Positions 1-8,520 of a stretch of 57,693 bases of DNA are shown here, in pieces. The stretch is taken from positions 1 through 57,693 of the forward strand of contig JAUYCC010000102.1 in assembly GCA_030692365.1 (NCBI GenBank), in the 5' to 3' direction. Position 1 is the first letter of the stretch. Each line of letters opens with the position of its first letter. The stretch comes from Pelolinea sp. (GTDB taxonomy: Bacteria; Chloroflexota; Anaerolineae; Anaerolineales; Anaerolineaceae). Below the pieces are notes generated by a model. The model worked only from the letters and a program-made list of their open reading frames with translations. It had not been told where the DNA came from and made no database searches. A program made the position numbers and the translations under genes.

Positions 1-243
1 ATTTATACCTTTGTATGGAACTCCGAAAAATGTATCACCTAATATTTCTTCTATTCGTAATCTGTCTTCGTGTGACGGATATTCAATGACAAGTGATCCT
101 CTCCCAGGGCAAAAGGAATCAATATAAACCTTTATAAACCCTGGATTTATGTTTTCGATCTCCTGAATAACCTCCTGGTGTTCTTCAACAATTTGTTCCA
201 CCTCGGAAACTTTTGGCAATTCTTCACAACGAAGATAATGCAT
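1..243 (-). CDS. hypothetical protein, N-terminal part (runs off the left edge)
   Basis: An open minus-strand frame of 81 codons starts with ATG (MHYLRCEELPKV...) and is still open at the window edge, so the C-terminus is missing. The visible part is acidic (a Glu-rich stretch, EVEQIVEEHQEV) with no signal peptide or membrane segment, and contains a short SFCPGRGS motif. I do not recognise the family. The start is preceded by A/T-rich sequence without a strong ribosome binding site, so the true start is uncertain. It is transcribed away from the frameshifted gene to its right. Confidence 0.5.
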   Translation of the reverse strand, partial: MHYLRCEELPKVSEVEQIVEEHQEVIQEIENINPGFIKVYIDSFCPGRGSLVIEYPSHEDRLRIEEILGDTFFGVPYKGIN

Positions 244-348
244 CTAAGAAAGCGTCTGTCAAGGTTTTTCGAATAAATTCACTCCTTTTTTCAGGTTATT
301 TATTGGGCAATTATTTACCGATGCATCTAACCGTGCTCAGCCGAGATA

Positions 349-818
349 TCACATCTCCCGGCAGGCCATGTTATGATCAGGCACACCATAAGATCCGGTC
401 TGCCCCGAGGCCTCATCACCCGATCGGTCTCTTTCCACCAGCGCCCGGCAGGACTCCTGCCCCGCAGTGCAGATCCAGTGATCTTTTAGATCCTGGCATT
501 TCAGCCAGCCAAACGCCTGCAGGTTTCCGCGCAGTTGGCGGCCGCCAATGCCTGGCAGCTGTCGTCATTGATATCCATGCTCTCGCGCCCGGCCAGCCCG
601 CCGATCACCATCAGGCCGCCGGTCAGCGCGCCGCACAGCTCCATGCGGGTGCTGCCCACCCCGCCCGCGAAGGGTGTGGATATGCGTACGGCCTGCGGCG
701 TGACCTCGCCCAGGTAGTGCCCGCCCACCGCCAACAGGATCGCTTCGGAGCAGTGGTAGCCGGCATTCAGCAAGTCACCGGCGTTAGTAATAATTTCGTG
801 TTTAGTATGATCGTCCAT
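349..818 (-). pseudogene. C_GCAxxG_C_C family protein, frameshifted
   Basis: The first 105 codons encode a C_GCAxxG_C_C-type redox protein: an N-terminal AGYHCSEAILLAV segment, then FAGGVGSTRMELCGALTGG, then the conserved Cys pair region (CAETCRR). The frame then meets TGA. Shifting by one base just before that stop restores the expected family tail (FGWLKCQDL, then CTAGQESCRALVER), which runs to another TGA about 150 bases further on. One base is therefore missing near position 525, either a genuine mutation or an assembly error. The family is thought to be membrane- or redox-associated but has no settled biochemical role. It lies downstream of the hydrogenase operon on the same strand, separated by a repeat. 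Confidence 0.7.
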
Positions 819-834
819 TACCTATTAATTGGCC

Positions 835-994
835 GAGATCCTTCGGGCTTCGCCCTCAGGATGACAAATTTAAGCTGTCATTCTGAGCCCCGCCAGGGGC
901 GAAGAATCTCGCTCTCTTTTGCAAGGACCAACACTTTTTCATCTAATAATGTTACAGATTGCTTCACTCCGCTGCGCGGGGTTCGCAATGACAG
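835..994. repeat. palindromic intergenic repeat cluster (BIME-like)
   Basis: Three related units lie in the only gap of this region. The first reads GAGATCCTTCG...CTCAGGATGACA, the second is its imperfect inverted copy (TGTCATTCTGAG...CGAAGAATCTC), and the third (AGATTGCTTC...CGCAATGACAG) is again in the first orientation. Units one and two together can form a long hairpin. Such GAGAT(C/T)CTTCG...ATGACA units are a common dispersed intergenic repeat type in bacteria. No encoded protein is seen. It may end transcription of the hydrogenase operon. Confidence 0.6.
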
Positions 995-1006
995 GCAGGT
1001 AGCTGC

Positions 1007-1972
1007 TTACTCCTCCGCAATCTCCCGCCCGCCCTTGAGCGCCTTGATCAGATCGCGGCGCTTGAGCGCGCGCTTGCGGTCAATTTCCACCATGCCGGCC
1101 TTGTCGTCCGCCACCTTCAGCAGCGCCTGCATCCACGCGCCGCTCTGTACGGGAGTGTGCGCCACTCGCCAGCGTTCCACATACACCGGCAGGTCACTGG
1201 CATTGGTGATGCGCTGATGCTTGACGGTCTTACTCACGCCAAAGGCTTCCGCCTGCACTTCATACTCTTCAAACTCGGCTTTCACCGGGCAGATCTGCAT
1301 GCACGCGCCGCATTTGATGCAGTAGTAATCCGCCAGAACCAACTCGCCGCTTTCGTCAATATGCAGCGCGCGCGTTGGGCAGATGTCAGCGCAGGCCAGG
1401 CAGCCCTCAACGCATTTCTCACGGCGCAGCTCCACCTTGCCCTTCCAGGGCTGCTCCACATGAAAGGCGCCGTCGCTGGCTACCTCACACTGCCGGCAGC
1501 GGATGCAGTGCGGGTCATCCACGACCAGTGTTTTCTCTTTTTCATCGTAACTGATAACGTCCGTCGGGCAGTTGTCAATCACGAATTCTTTGCGCTTCCA
1601 GTTAAACTTGCTCTTGTCAAAGATATTAGATTCCAGCAGTTCAGGGAAAGCTTCGTATTTGATCACCGGGTTTTCCGGCTGTCCGTTGATGGTCATGCTG
1701 ATGGCGCTCACCGGGCACATCTCCATGCATTCGCCGCAGAAGATACACTTGTCGGCGTTTATGTCCACCGCCTGCTTGGTCACCATGCGGCCGTTCTCCA
1801 GCACCGCATCCACATGCTTGATGGCATCCACCGGGCAGATCTCGGGGCCGATCTGGCAGCCCACACAGACGTCCAGGTCCCAGCGCATGATGTAGTGGCG
1901 CGTCACCATCGCACGTTCCAGGATGATCTCATGGGCGTCGGCGCGTTTTTGTGTCAATCCTCGTTTGCTCAT
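1007..1972 (-). CDS. polyferredoxin, last gene of the AOR-Hdr-hydrogenase operon
   Basis: A 321-residue cytoplasmic iron-sulfur protein without signal peptide or membrane segments. Several cysteine motifs of the CxxCxxCxxxCP type are visible: CVGCQIGPEICP near residue 36, CIFCGECMEMCP near 76, a variant CIRCRQCEV near 155, CVEGCLACADICP near 187 and CIKCGACMQICP near 218. That suggests four to six clusters. The C-terminal 80 residues lack cysteines and are basic. It begins 9 bases after the hydrogenase large subunit gene, so it is surely co-transcribed. Inference: it wires the hydrogenase to ferredoxin or to the AOR/Hdr modules, the place MvhB-type polyferredoxins take in methanogens, though the sequence is not a clear MvhB orthologue. 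Confidence 0.85.
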   Translation of the reverse strand: MSKRGLTQKRADAHEIILERAMVTRHYIMRWDLDVCVGCQIGPEICPVDAIKHVDAVLENGRMVTKQAVDINADKCIFCGECMEMCPVSAISMTINGQPENPVIKYEAFPELLESNIFDKSKFNWKRKEFVIDNCPTDVISYDEKEKTLVVDDPHCIRCRQCEVASDGAFHVEQPWKGKVELRREKCVEGCLACADICPTRALHIDESGELVLADYYCIKCGACMQICPVKAEFEEYEVQAEAFGVSKTVKHQRITNASDLPVYVERWRVAHTPVQSGAWMQALLKVADDKAGMVEIDRKRALKRRDLIKALKGGREIAEE

Positions 1973-1980
1973 GGCGGCTC

Positions 1981-3465
1981 CTAATCCCTTCGCAGTTCCT
2001 GCACCTGCTCGCGCTGGTGGTCAAACACGCGCACGATCATGGGCGTGGTGCCCGGTGCGGCGTGCGTGGCACAGCCGAAGCACGGGTCATAGGCGCGGAA
2101 GGCCATTTCAATGGTGTTCATCACCGCGTCATCCACCGGCTTGCCGGGTATCACCAGCGCCTGCGCCGCTTTCTTGATGGACATATCAATAGCGGCGTAG
2201 TTGTTGGTGGTGCCCACGATCAAATTGGCTGATGTCAGCACGCCGCGTTCGTCGGTGGTGTAATGATGGGTCAGCGTGCCGCGCGGCGCTTCCACGATCG
2301 CCACACCCTCGGTGGGCGTTTCGGTCGGGATGGTGCGCACTTCCTTGGAAGTGATGAGCGGGTCAGTCGCCAGTTCCAGCGCGCGTTCGGCCGCGTAGAG
2401 CGTTTCGATCAGGCGCGCCCAGTGTGTCGCAAGGGTCTGGTGCACGGGTTTACCGCCCATGAACTTGAAGAATTTCTCATATTCCGCCTGCGCCAGCGGG
2501 GTGGCCATGCCGTCCGCGGCGTTCAGGCGTGAGAGCGGCGACGCGCGGTATACGCCGCTGTCGGGTCCATCCACAAACCCCTTCCAACCAATCTGCTTGA
2601 GGTAAGGGAATTTGAGATAGGTCCAGGGTTCAATATGCTCTGCGATCACATCCAGGTACTGGTCGGGGCCGTATTTGAGCAGTTCCTTGCCGCTCGGGTC
2701 CACTACGCGCACTTTGCCGTCGTAGAAATTGACCTTATTGTTCTTATCCACCATCCCCATGTAATAGGTATGGTGCGTGAAGGCGTCGCTCAGGATCAGG
2801 TCCAGATATTCCTTGTTCCCGAGCACCATATCATTGAATAATTTCAAGCTGAATTTGGCGGTCTCGATGGAATTGCGCGCGATCTGTTCAATGCGTACGC
2901 GCTCATCTTCGGTAATGGGCTTGCTCATGCCGCCCACCAGCGCGGCTACCGGGTGGATGAAGCGCCCACCGACGATCTTGCAGATCTCATGGTTCTCGCC
3001 GATCAGCTTCATCACCTGCGCGCCCACCTCACGCCCCAACTTCCTGACCACGCCCAGAATGTTACGTTCGGCTTTGGGTGCGTCCGGTCCGACCACAAAG
3101 TCAGGCCCACCCAGCACATAGAAGTGCGTGGAATGGTCGGCCACGAAGAAGGCCATGTAAAGCAGTTCGCGCAGCATCTTGCCGGCCGGGGGCGGTTCCA
3201 CATGGTAAACCGCGTCGCCCGCTTTGGCTGCCGCGATATGGTGCGCGATGGGGCACACGCCGCAGATGCGCTGCGTGATGCGCGGCATTTCCTCCACTGG
3301 GCGGCCCTCGCAGAACTTCTCAAAGCCGCGCAATTCGGGGATGATCATGTAAGCGTTTTCCAGCCCGCCCTGCTCATTCAGGAACAGGTCAATGCGCCCG
3401 TGCCCTTCCAGGCGAGTAATCGGGTCAATGCTGATCTTTTCGGTAACAGGTTTGGTCTTAGGCAA
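1981..3465 (-). CDS. mvhA: [NiFe] hydrogenase large subunit (group 3, MvhA-like)
   Basis: Catalytic subunit that binds the NiFe(CN)2CO centre and activates H2. The N-terminal nickel ligand motif is [11 protein letters not shown] and the C-terminal one is [10 protein letters not shown], both intact with four cysteines. A further 20 residues follow the second motif, a tail that the maturation protease may remove. It has [14 protein letters not shown], the usual opening motif of group 3 large subunits. I chose a TTG start because AGGAG lies 7 bases upstream, inside the end of the small-subunit gene. An in-frame ATG 30 bases earlier has no comparable site. The gene overlaps the small-subunit stop. 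The neighbours (HdrA, MvhD domains) point to an F420-non-reducing, Hdr-linked hydrogenase. Confidence 0.93.
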   Translation of the reverse strand: MPKTKPVTEKISIDPITRLEGHGRIDLFLNEQGGLENAYMIIPELRGFEKFCEGRPVEEMPRITQRICGVCPIAHHIAAAKAGDAVYHVEPPPAGKMLRELLYMAFFVADHSTHFYVLGGPDFVVGPDAPKAERNILGVVRKLGREVGAQVMKLIGENHEICKIVGGRFIHPVAALVGGMSKPITEDERVRIEQIARNSIETAKFSLKLFNDMVLGNKEYLDLILSDAFTHHTYYMGMVDKNNKVNFYDGKVRVVDPSGKELLKYGPDQYLDVIAEHIEPWTYLKFPYLKQIGWKGFVDGPDSGVYRASPLSRLNAADGMATPLAQAEYEKFFKFMGGKPVHQTLATHWARLIETLYAAERALELATDPLITSKEVRTIPTETPTEGVAIVEAPRGTLTHHYTTDERGVLTSANLIVGTTNNYAAIDMSIKKAAQALVIPGKPVDDAVMNTIEMAFRAYDPCFGCATHAAPGTTPMIVRVFDHQREQVQELRRD

Positions 3466-4489
3466 GTTCTTGCTCCTGTACGGGCTGCTTTCCATACTTC
3501 AAATCAGAAAGGATGGAATCCGCCAGGCTGAAGCGGTAGCTCAGGCCGACCGGGTCCGCGATTCCTTCCAAGATCTGGTCCAGTTTCTGCGGGTCGTCCG
3601 TATCTACAAGCGCGGCAATGGCGCTGATGAGCTTGGAGCCCTGGTCAACCACGCCGTCCGGCGGGCCGTAGCAGCCGCGGCAGGGCATGTTGGCGGTCAG
3701 GCAGGGCAGGCCGCAGCCCGCGCGCGTAGCCGGTCCGCAGCAGATGATGCCCTGAGTCAAAAAGCAACGCTCGGGGTCCAGTTCCACCTGGTGCGGGCGG
3801 TGAAATTCGGTAACGCGCATGCCGCTTTCGCCCTTTTTGCGCGGACATTCATCGCAGTTGGTTTTGGGGTTCGCGCCGATCACCGAGCCCTTTTCAGGCA
3901 GCTTGCCGGCCAGAATGGTCTGGAACACCGTCCAGACCTGGTCCACCACTGGAGGGCAGCCGGGCATGAAGTAATCCACCTCAACCACGTCCGCCAGCGG
4001 CCTGACGCGTTCATACAGTTTCGGTATCAGGATCTCGCCTTCAGGCACCTTGTTCACAGGCTGCGGGCGTGTGCCGCGCGATTCATCCAGCGAGGGCGCG
4101 GTATCAAACACACGCTCCAGCAGGGTTTCAATATCAAACAGATTAGCCAGGCCGGGAATTCCGCCCAGGTGTGAGCAGGAACCGAAAGCCACCATCAGTT
4201 TGGATTTCTTGCGTAATAAATGCGCTATCTCTTCGTTTTCGCTGTTGCGAATGGCGCCGTTGTAGAAACAGATGTCAATTTCCTTGTCCTTCAGTGCGGC
4301 CACGTCGGTGTATTTGAAGTCCATCGCCGCCGGCCAGAAAACGATATCCACCAGCTCGCCCACATCCACCAGGCGCATGCCCAGCTCAGTGATAGTGATC
4401 TCGCAGCCGCCGCAGCTCGCCGCCCAGTAAAAAGCCAGTTTGGGTTTGGCAGCCTGAGGTTTGGCTTGTTTGGTTGTTTTTACAGCCAT
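3458..4489 (-). CDS. mvhG: [NiFe] hydrogenase small subunit (MvhG-like)
   Basis: Iron-sulfur electron-transfer subunit partnering the NiFe large subunit. The proximal-cluster motif SCGGCE sits near residue 26. Further cysteines occur in GSCSHLGG, in MPGCPP and in the C-terminal region (CDECPRKKGE, CFLTQGIICCGPATRAGCG, MPCRGCYGP), the pattern of cytoplasmic group 3 small subunits with three [4Fe-4S] clusters. It has no Tat signal, so the enzyme is cytoplasmic. At 343 residues it is slightly long for the family, mainly from a Lys/Ala-rich N-terminal extension and a short C-terminal tail. Its ATG overlaps the stop of the upstream HdrC-MvhD gene, a sign of translational coupling. Confidence 0.93.
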   Translation of the reverse strand: MAVKTTKQAKPQAAKPKLAFYWAASCGGCEITITELGMRLVDVGELVDIVFWPAAMDFKYTDVAALKDKEIDICFYNGAIRNSENEEIAHLLRKKSKLMVAFGSCSHLGGIPGLANLFDIETLLERVFDTAPSLDESRGTRPQPVNKVPEGEILIPKLYERVRPLADVVEVDYFMPGCPPVVDQVWTVFQTILAGKLPEKGSVIGANPKTNCDECPRKKGESGMRVTEFHRPHQVELDPERCFLTQGIICCGPATRAGCGLPCLTANMPCRGCYGPPDGVVDQGSKLISAIAALVDTDDPQKLDQILEGIADPVGLSYRFSLADSILSDLKYGKQPVQEQELA

Positions 4490-5436
4490 CAGGCCACCTC
4501 TTTCTGCAGCGATGCCAGCATGCCATCTACCTCATGCCTGATGCGTCCGCGGTCCTGTGTGCCGATCTGCACAAAGCGCACACGCCCGTCTTCTATTTCC
4601 ATCTGGCCGAACATGCGGTCCAGCAGGCTCATCTTGCAGGTGCTGACGAAATTGCCGCGTTTGTAGTGGCATTCGCCCGGCGCGCAGCCGCACACCATCA
4701 CGCCGTCAATTCCGCTGCCAAGCGCCATTAACGCCATCTGCGGGTCAATCCGCCCGGAACAGGGGATGTGAATGACGCGTACATTCTCCGGATAGGAGTC
4801 CAGCAACGTCACATCCTCGTCCACGCGCAGGCTCCAGTCGCATACAAACACCACAAGCGAAGGTCTGCCTTTGACTTCTTTAACCTCAATCTGCCCGGCG
4901 ACTTCCACGTTGGAAACGCCCGGGCGGGCAATGGCGCCGATGGGGCAGGCTGCCACGCACATGCCGCAGCCCATACACTTCTCCACGTTTACTTCCGAGA
5001 AGCGGTCCATCACGCCGTTGGCTTCCTTTTCGATCAGGCGCGGCGCTTCGTAGGGGCAGGTCATCACGCAGATGCCGCAGCCTGAACACAGCGCTTCGTC
5101 CACCACCACGGTCTCCAGCGGTGAGGTATAGCCGGCTTCCACTGCCAGCTGCTTTACCGCGCCGATCACGCCCGAGATGTGAATCTCCTGCGGGCAGGCC
5201 GGGTAGCACAGGTCGCAGGCCGAGCACAGCCAGGTGGTGGGGCTTTCAAAGGCTTCTTCGCGCATGTCCATCATCACCATGCGCAGCAGGCGGCGCGGGT
5301 TGTATTCCTGTTCCAGCTTCTGCTGGATCATGCACTTGCTTACGCAGGTGCCGCAGGAATAACACAATTCCAGGTGCTCCCCGCCGGGGATGCCCCTTAC
5401 TTCAGCGGCAAAGGTCAGCGCTTTTTCACTTTCCAT
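4489..5436 (-). CDS. HdrC-ferredoxin-MvhD fusion protein
   Basis: A 315-residue three-part electron carrier. Residues 1-100 resemble HdrC: CYSCGTCVSKC and CSACDLCYPACP, the two tandem cluster motifs of that subunit. Residues about 115-165 form a 2x[4Fe-4S] ferredoxin (CSGCGICVMTCP, CMGCGMCVAACP). Residues about 190-300 are an MvhD domain (VVFVCDWSLR, IHIPCSGRIDP, VCGCAPGECHY), normally the [2Fe-2S] link between Mvh hydrogenase and HdrA. It overlaps the HdrA stop by 11 bases and its own stop overlaps the small-subunit start. An HdrB partner, which would carry the CCG-type disulfide reductase site, is missing. That suggests the HdrC part is used only for electron transfer. The fusion is clear; the physiological acceptor is inferred. 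Confidence 0.88.
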   Translation of the reverse strand: MESEKALTFAAEVRGIPGGEHLELCYSCGTCVSKCMIQQKLEQEYNPRRLLRMVMMDMREEAFESPTTWLCSACDLCYPACPQEIHISGVIGAVKQLAVEAGYTSPLETVVVDEALCSGCGICVMTCPYEAPRLIEKEANGVMDRFSEVNVEKCMGCGMCVAACPIGAIARPGVSNVEVAGQIEVKEVKGRPSLVVFVCDWSLRVDEDVTLLDSYPENVRVIHIPCSGRIDPQMALMALGSGIDGVMVCGCAPGECHYKRGNFVSTCKMSLLDRMFGQMEIEDGRVRFVQIGTQDRGRIRHEVDGMLASLQKEVA

Positions 5437-7942
5437 CGCCCACCTCCTGCGCGCTCATCGCCAGAGCCATTGTATCGGAATACTCCGACGCCTGGGTCAC
5501 GCCCGGCGCGTCGTACATGCGCCGCGCGCGTTTTTCCATTTCGGGTTTCAGCGCGTCAATTTCAGCCTTCAGTTTGTCCTTGCCAAGGCTGTTGATATCC
5601 TTCTGCATTTCATTAATCACTCGCGCGTATTTGTCGCCTTCAGCGGCCGAGATCCACTCCACGCGGAAGCGGCCGGGGCTCATGCCCAGTTTGTCAAAAG
5701 TTTTCTGCAGCCGTTCCGCGCGCGTAGCGCCCACAATCTGCCCAGTGATATAGTGGCAGTCCTGCGGATGGCAGCCGGAGTAAAGCACCGCGCCGGCGCC
5801 CAAGCGGAAGGCTTCATAGATAAAGTCAGAGTCCATGCGGGCTGAGCACATCACACGGATGCCGCGCTCGTTGGACGAATAATCAAAGTGGCTCGTGCCC
5901 GCCAAATCAGCGCCGCCGTAAGAACACCAATGGCAGCGGAAGGCGAATATCTTTTCTTCAGGTTTTTCCGCCAACAAAGCGCGGATCTGTGCCAGCACCT
6001 GCGCGTCAGTGTAGTGCATCTGGGTGATGGCATTGTGCGGGCATTCCGCCACGCAGCCGCCACAGCCGTGGCACTTGGCCGTCACTACCTGCGCCGCGGT
6101 GCCGGTTTCCACCGTGATCGCGCCGTAAGGGCAGGCTTTCGCACAAATGCCGCACTGCTTGCCCTGCGCGCTGATGCAGCGGTCTTCCCACACCTGTGCG
6201 ATGATGGGCTCGATAGCCCACTCATCTGAATGCAGGATGCGCCCCGCGCGCGAGGCTGATGCGGAACCCGACGACACAGAGGCGGGGATATCCTTCTGCC
6301 CCTGGCAGGCACCCGCCAGGAAAATGCCGTCGGTGGGTGTGTCCATCGGGCGCAGTTTGGGATGATATTCCATAAACCATCCACCGGGACTCTGGGTGAT
6401 ATTCAACACAGAACTGACCGTGTCTACGTCCGGCTGCGGCACAGCCGCCTGGTTGAGCATGACCATGTCATACTCATGCTCCACAACCTTGCCGAGTGCT
6501 ACATCTTCCGAGTGGACGTACAGGTTGTGGGTGGTTTCGTCTTCGGTGATCAGGCCGGGGCGTCCCTGGATGAAACGGATGCCCATCCCACGCGCCCTGT
6601 CGTAGAATTCCTCATAACCCTTGGAGGGCGTGCGGATATCTATGTAGTAAATGCTGAGCTCAATATCCGGGTATATCTGCTTCAGCAGTACCGCGTTCTT
6701 GATGGCGTACATGCAGCAGAAGTTGGAGCACCACGGGTTATAACGCTTGTCGCGCGAGCCCACACAGTTGATGATCGCCACTCGCTTGGGGTTGGTGTTG
6801 TCACTAGGCCGCACCAGGTTGCCCGTGGTCGGGCCGGCGGAGTTGTTCAGGCGCTCCATTTCCATGGCGGTGATCACATTCGGGAAGCGGCTGTAGCCGT
6901 ATTCCGGCATCACGCTCGGGTCAAAATGATTGAAGCCGGTGGCGACAATGATTGCCCCGATATCCTCCCAAGAGACTTTGTCTTCCTGGCTAAAATCAAT
7001 CGCGTCCAGGGAGCCACAGGCTTCCACACATTTGTAGCAGTGGATGCAGGCTTTCTGGTCAATGGTATAGAGCAGCGGTACTGACTGGCTCATGGAAACA
7101 TAAGCCGCCTTACGAGGCGCAATATTCATTTCAAAAGCATTTGGAACCTCGATTGGACAAGCCCGCGCGCAGTCGCCGCAGCCGTTGCATTTGTCAGCGC
7201 GCACATAGCGCGCTTTTTCGCGCAATTGCACTTTGAAGTTTCCCACGTAGCCTTCTACGCGGTCAACTTCGGTGTAAGTTTTGACTTTTATTTTCGGATG
7301 ACGCGCCGCGTCAACCATTTTTGGTGCGAGTATTCATATACTGCAGTCCATCGTGGGGAAGGTCTTGTTGAGCTGCGCCATGACCCCGCCGATGGTTGGT
7401 TCTTTTTCCACCAAAATTGTTTCAATACCCTGGTCCGCCAGGTCGAGCGCCGCACTGATACCCGCCACGCCGCCGCCAATGACCATGGCGCGCTTGGTGA
7501 CCGGAACCTTAATAAATTCCAATGGCGCCAGGAAGCGCGCTTTAGCCACAGCCGCGGCCGTCAGGTCTTTCGCCTTTCTTAAGGCGCCTTCCTTGTCATG
7601 TCCATGCGCCCAGGTGCACTGCTCGCGGATATTGGCCATTTCCATCAGGAAGGGGTTCAAACCCGCTTGAGCCACCGCGCCGCGGAAGGTATTTTCGTGC
7701 ATGCGCACCGAGCAGGCCGAAACAACCACGCGGTTCAGGTTGTATTTCTTGATGTCTTCTTTGATAAGGGTCTGTCCGCTGTCCGCGCAGGCGTACAGCG
7801 TGTCTGTCGCGCGCACCACCCCTGGTAGGTGTGATGCCCATTCCGCCACTTCAGCCGGAGGGATGACGCCGGCGATGTTGCTGCCGCAGTGGCAGATGTA
7901 TACACCGACGCGCATTTCCTCTTGATTGGGGTTATCGCTCAT
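5426..7942 (-). CDS. hdrA: HdrA-MvhD fusion, predicted selenoprotein (in-frame UGA read as Sec203)
   Basis: The flavin-binding core of heterodisulfide-reductase-type bifurcating complexes, 838 residues when the UGA at 7334-7336 is read through. Order: N-terminal HdrA domain (YICHCGSN, VVVSACSVRMHE); FAD-binding GGGVAGISAALDLADQG near residue 155; the Cys-rich loop TMDCSI-U-ILAPKM; a ferredoxin insert (CNGCGDCARACP, CIHCYKC); the rest of the thioredoxin-reductase-like fold ending in DGIFLAGACQGQKD; a second ferredoxin pair (CGICAKACP, CHGCGGCVAECP); and a C-terminal MvhD domain (FRCHWCSYGGADL, GCHPQDCHY). The protein runs without a gap across the UGA, which sits where Cys occurs in ordinary HdrA (DCSxCILxPKM). 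Selenocysteine HdrA is known in methanogens and other anaerobes. A SECIS-like hairpin follows. Confidence 0.92.
7296..7316 (-). promoter_or_regulatory. candidate bacterial SECIS hairpin of hdrA
   Basis: Starting 17 bases after the hdrA UGA, the mRNA can form GG, then a T/T mismatch, then TGACGC paired with GCGTCA around a GGC loop. The apical loop begins 26 bases after the UGA and has G at its first two positions. Known bacterial SECIS elements lie in the coding region just after the UGA, with the loop at roughly this distance and a G early in it. The hairpin is seen directly; its SelB-binding role is inferred. Confidence 0.65.
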
Positions 7943-7979
7943 GCAGCTCCTTTGTTGAGTCCAATAATGAATTGCACCA

Positions 7980-8504
7980 CTAACAGGTTGTTTCTTTCAA
8001 GGGGATTACCGGAAGAATCTCATCCTTGATGGACTTGATGGCTGCCTTGCGGGATTTCTGCGCCTGCTGGTCAGGGGTTGTCAGGGAGAGCGCTTCCTTC
8101 GGGCACCATTTCACGCACTGCGGGCCTTCTTCCAGGTCCTGGCATTGGTCGCATATCTCCGCCAGCTTGCTGGCCGGATTGATGGAAATAGCGCCAAAAT
8201 CGCAGGCTTCAATGCACCAAGCGCAGGCGTCGCATTTTTGCGCGTCAACCATTATGATGCCAGTATCGGGGTGCTGGGTGAGCGCGTTCTGCGGGCAGGC
8301 GACCACACAGGGGGCGTTCTCGCAGGTGCGGCACGCCAGCGCGGTGATCAAAACTTCGTCCACGCGTACTGTGCGGATGCGGCTGCGGTAAGTGTTATAT
8401 TCGCCGGTCTTTGAATAAGAACAGACATATTCGCAGATCTGGCAGCCGATGCACAAGTCAGGGTCGCAGTCAATATAGCGGTATTTGGATGTGGATAAAG
8501 GCAT
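7980..8504 (-). CDS. AOR-associated 4Fe-4S ferredoxin (HycB/BamC-like)
   Basis: A 174-residue electron-transfer protein with four cluster motifs in the arrangement of HycB/DmsB-type subunits: CIGCQICEYVC near residue 17, CRTCENAPCVVACP near 60, CDACAWCIEAC near 95 and CDQCQDLEEGPQCVKWCP near 125. No signal peptide. I chose the inner ATG because GGAGAG lies just upstream; a start 14 codons earlier would have a Arg/Asn-rich, unlikely N-terminus. It follows the aldehyde oxidoreductase gene by 16 bases. Inference: it takes electrons from (or gives them to) the tungsten enzyme, like BamC beside BamB or AorA beside AorB, and passes them to HdrA. Confidence 0.88.
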   Translation of the reverse strand: MPLSTSKYRYIDCDPDLCIGCQICEYVCSYSKTGEYNTYRSRIRTVRVDEVLITALACRTCENAPCVVACPQNALTQHPDTGIIMVDAQKCDACAWCIEACDFGAISINPASKLAEICDQCQDLEEGPQCVKWCPKEALSLTTPDQQAQKSRKAAIKSIKDEILPVIPLKETTC

Positions 8505-8520
8505 TTTTCTCTCCGTCCGG

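Noticed and set aside
835-994. CRISPR array
   Set aside because: Only three imperfect, alternately oriented units with unequal spacing; no repeat-spacer pattern.
213-1217. Long plus-strand open frame across the first kilobase
   Set aside because: It covers a repeat cluster, a frameshifted minus-strand gene and the end of a polyferredoxin gene, and its protein is Arg/Pro/His-rich without any domain, so it is a shadow.
3466-3495. ATG upstream start of the hydrogenase large subunit
   Set aside because: No ribosome site; the TTG with AGGAG inside the small-subunit gene is better placed, though the ATG cannot be excluded.
5426-7318. A separate HdrA-like gene starting at the Met after the UGA
   Set aside because: The frame continues without a break across the UGA, the conserved Cys loop spans it, and no ribosome site precedes that Met; read as one selenoprotein gene.
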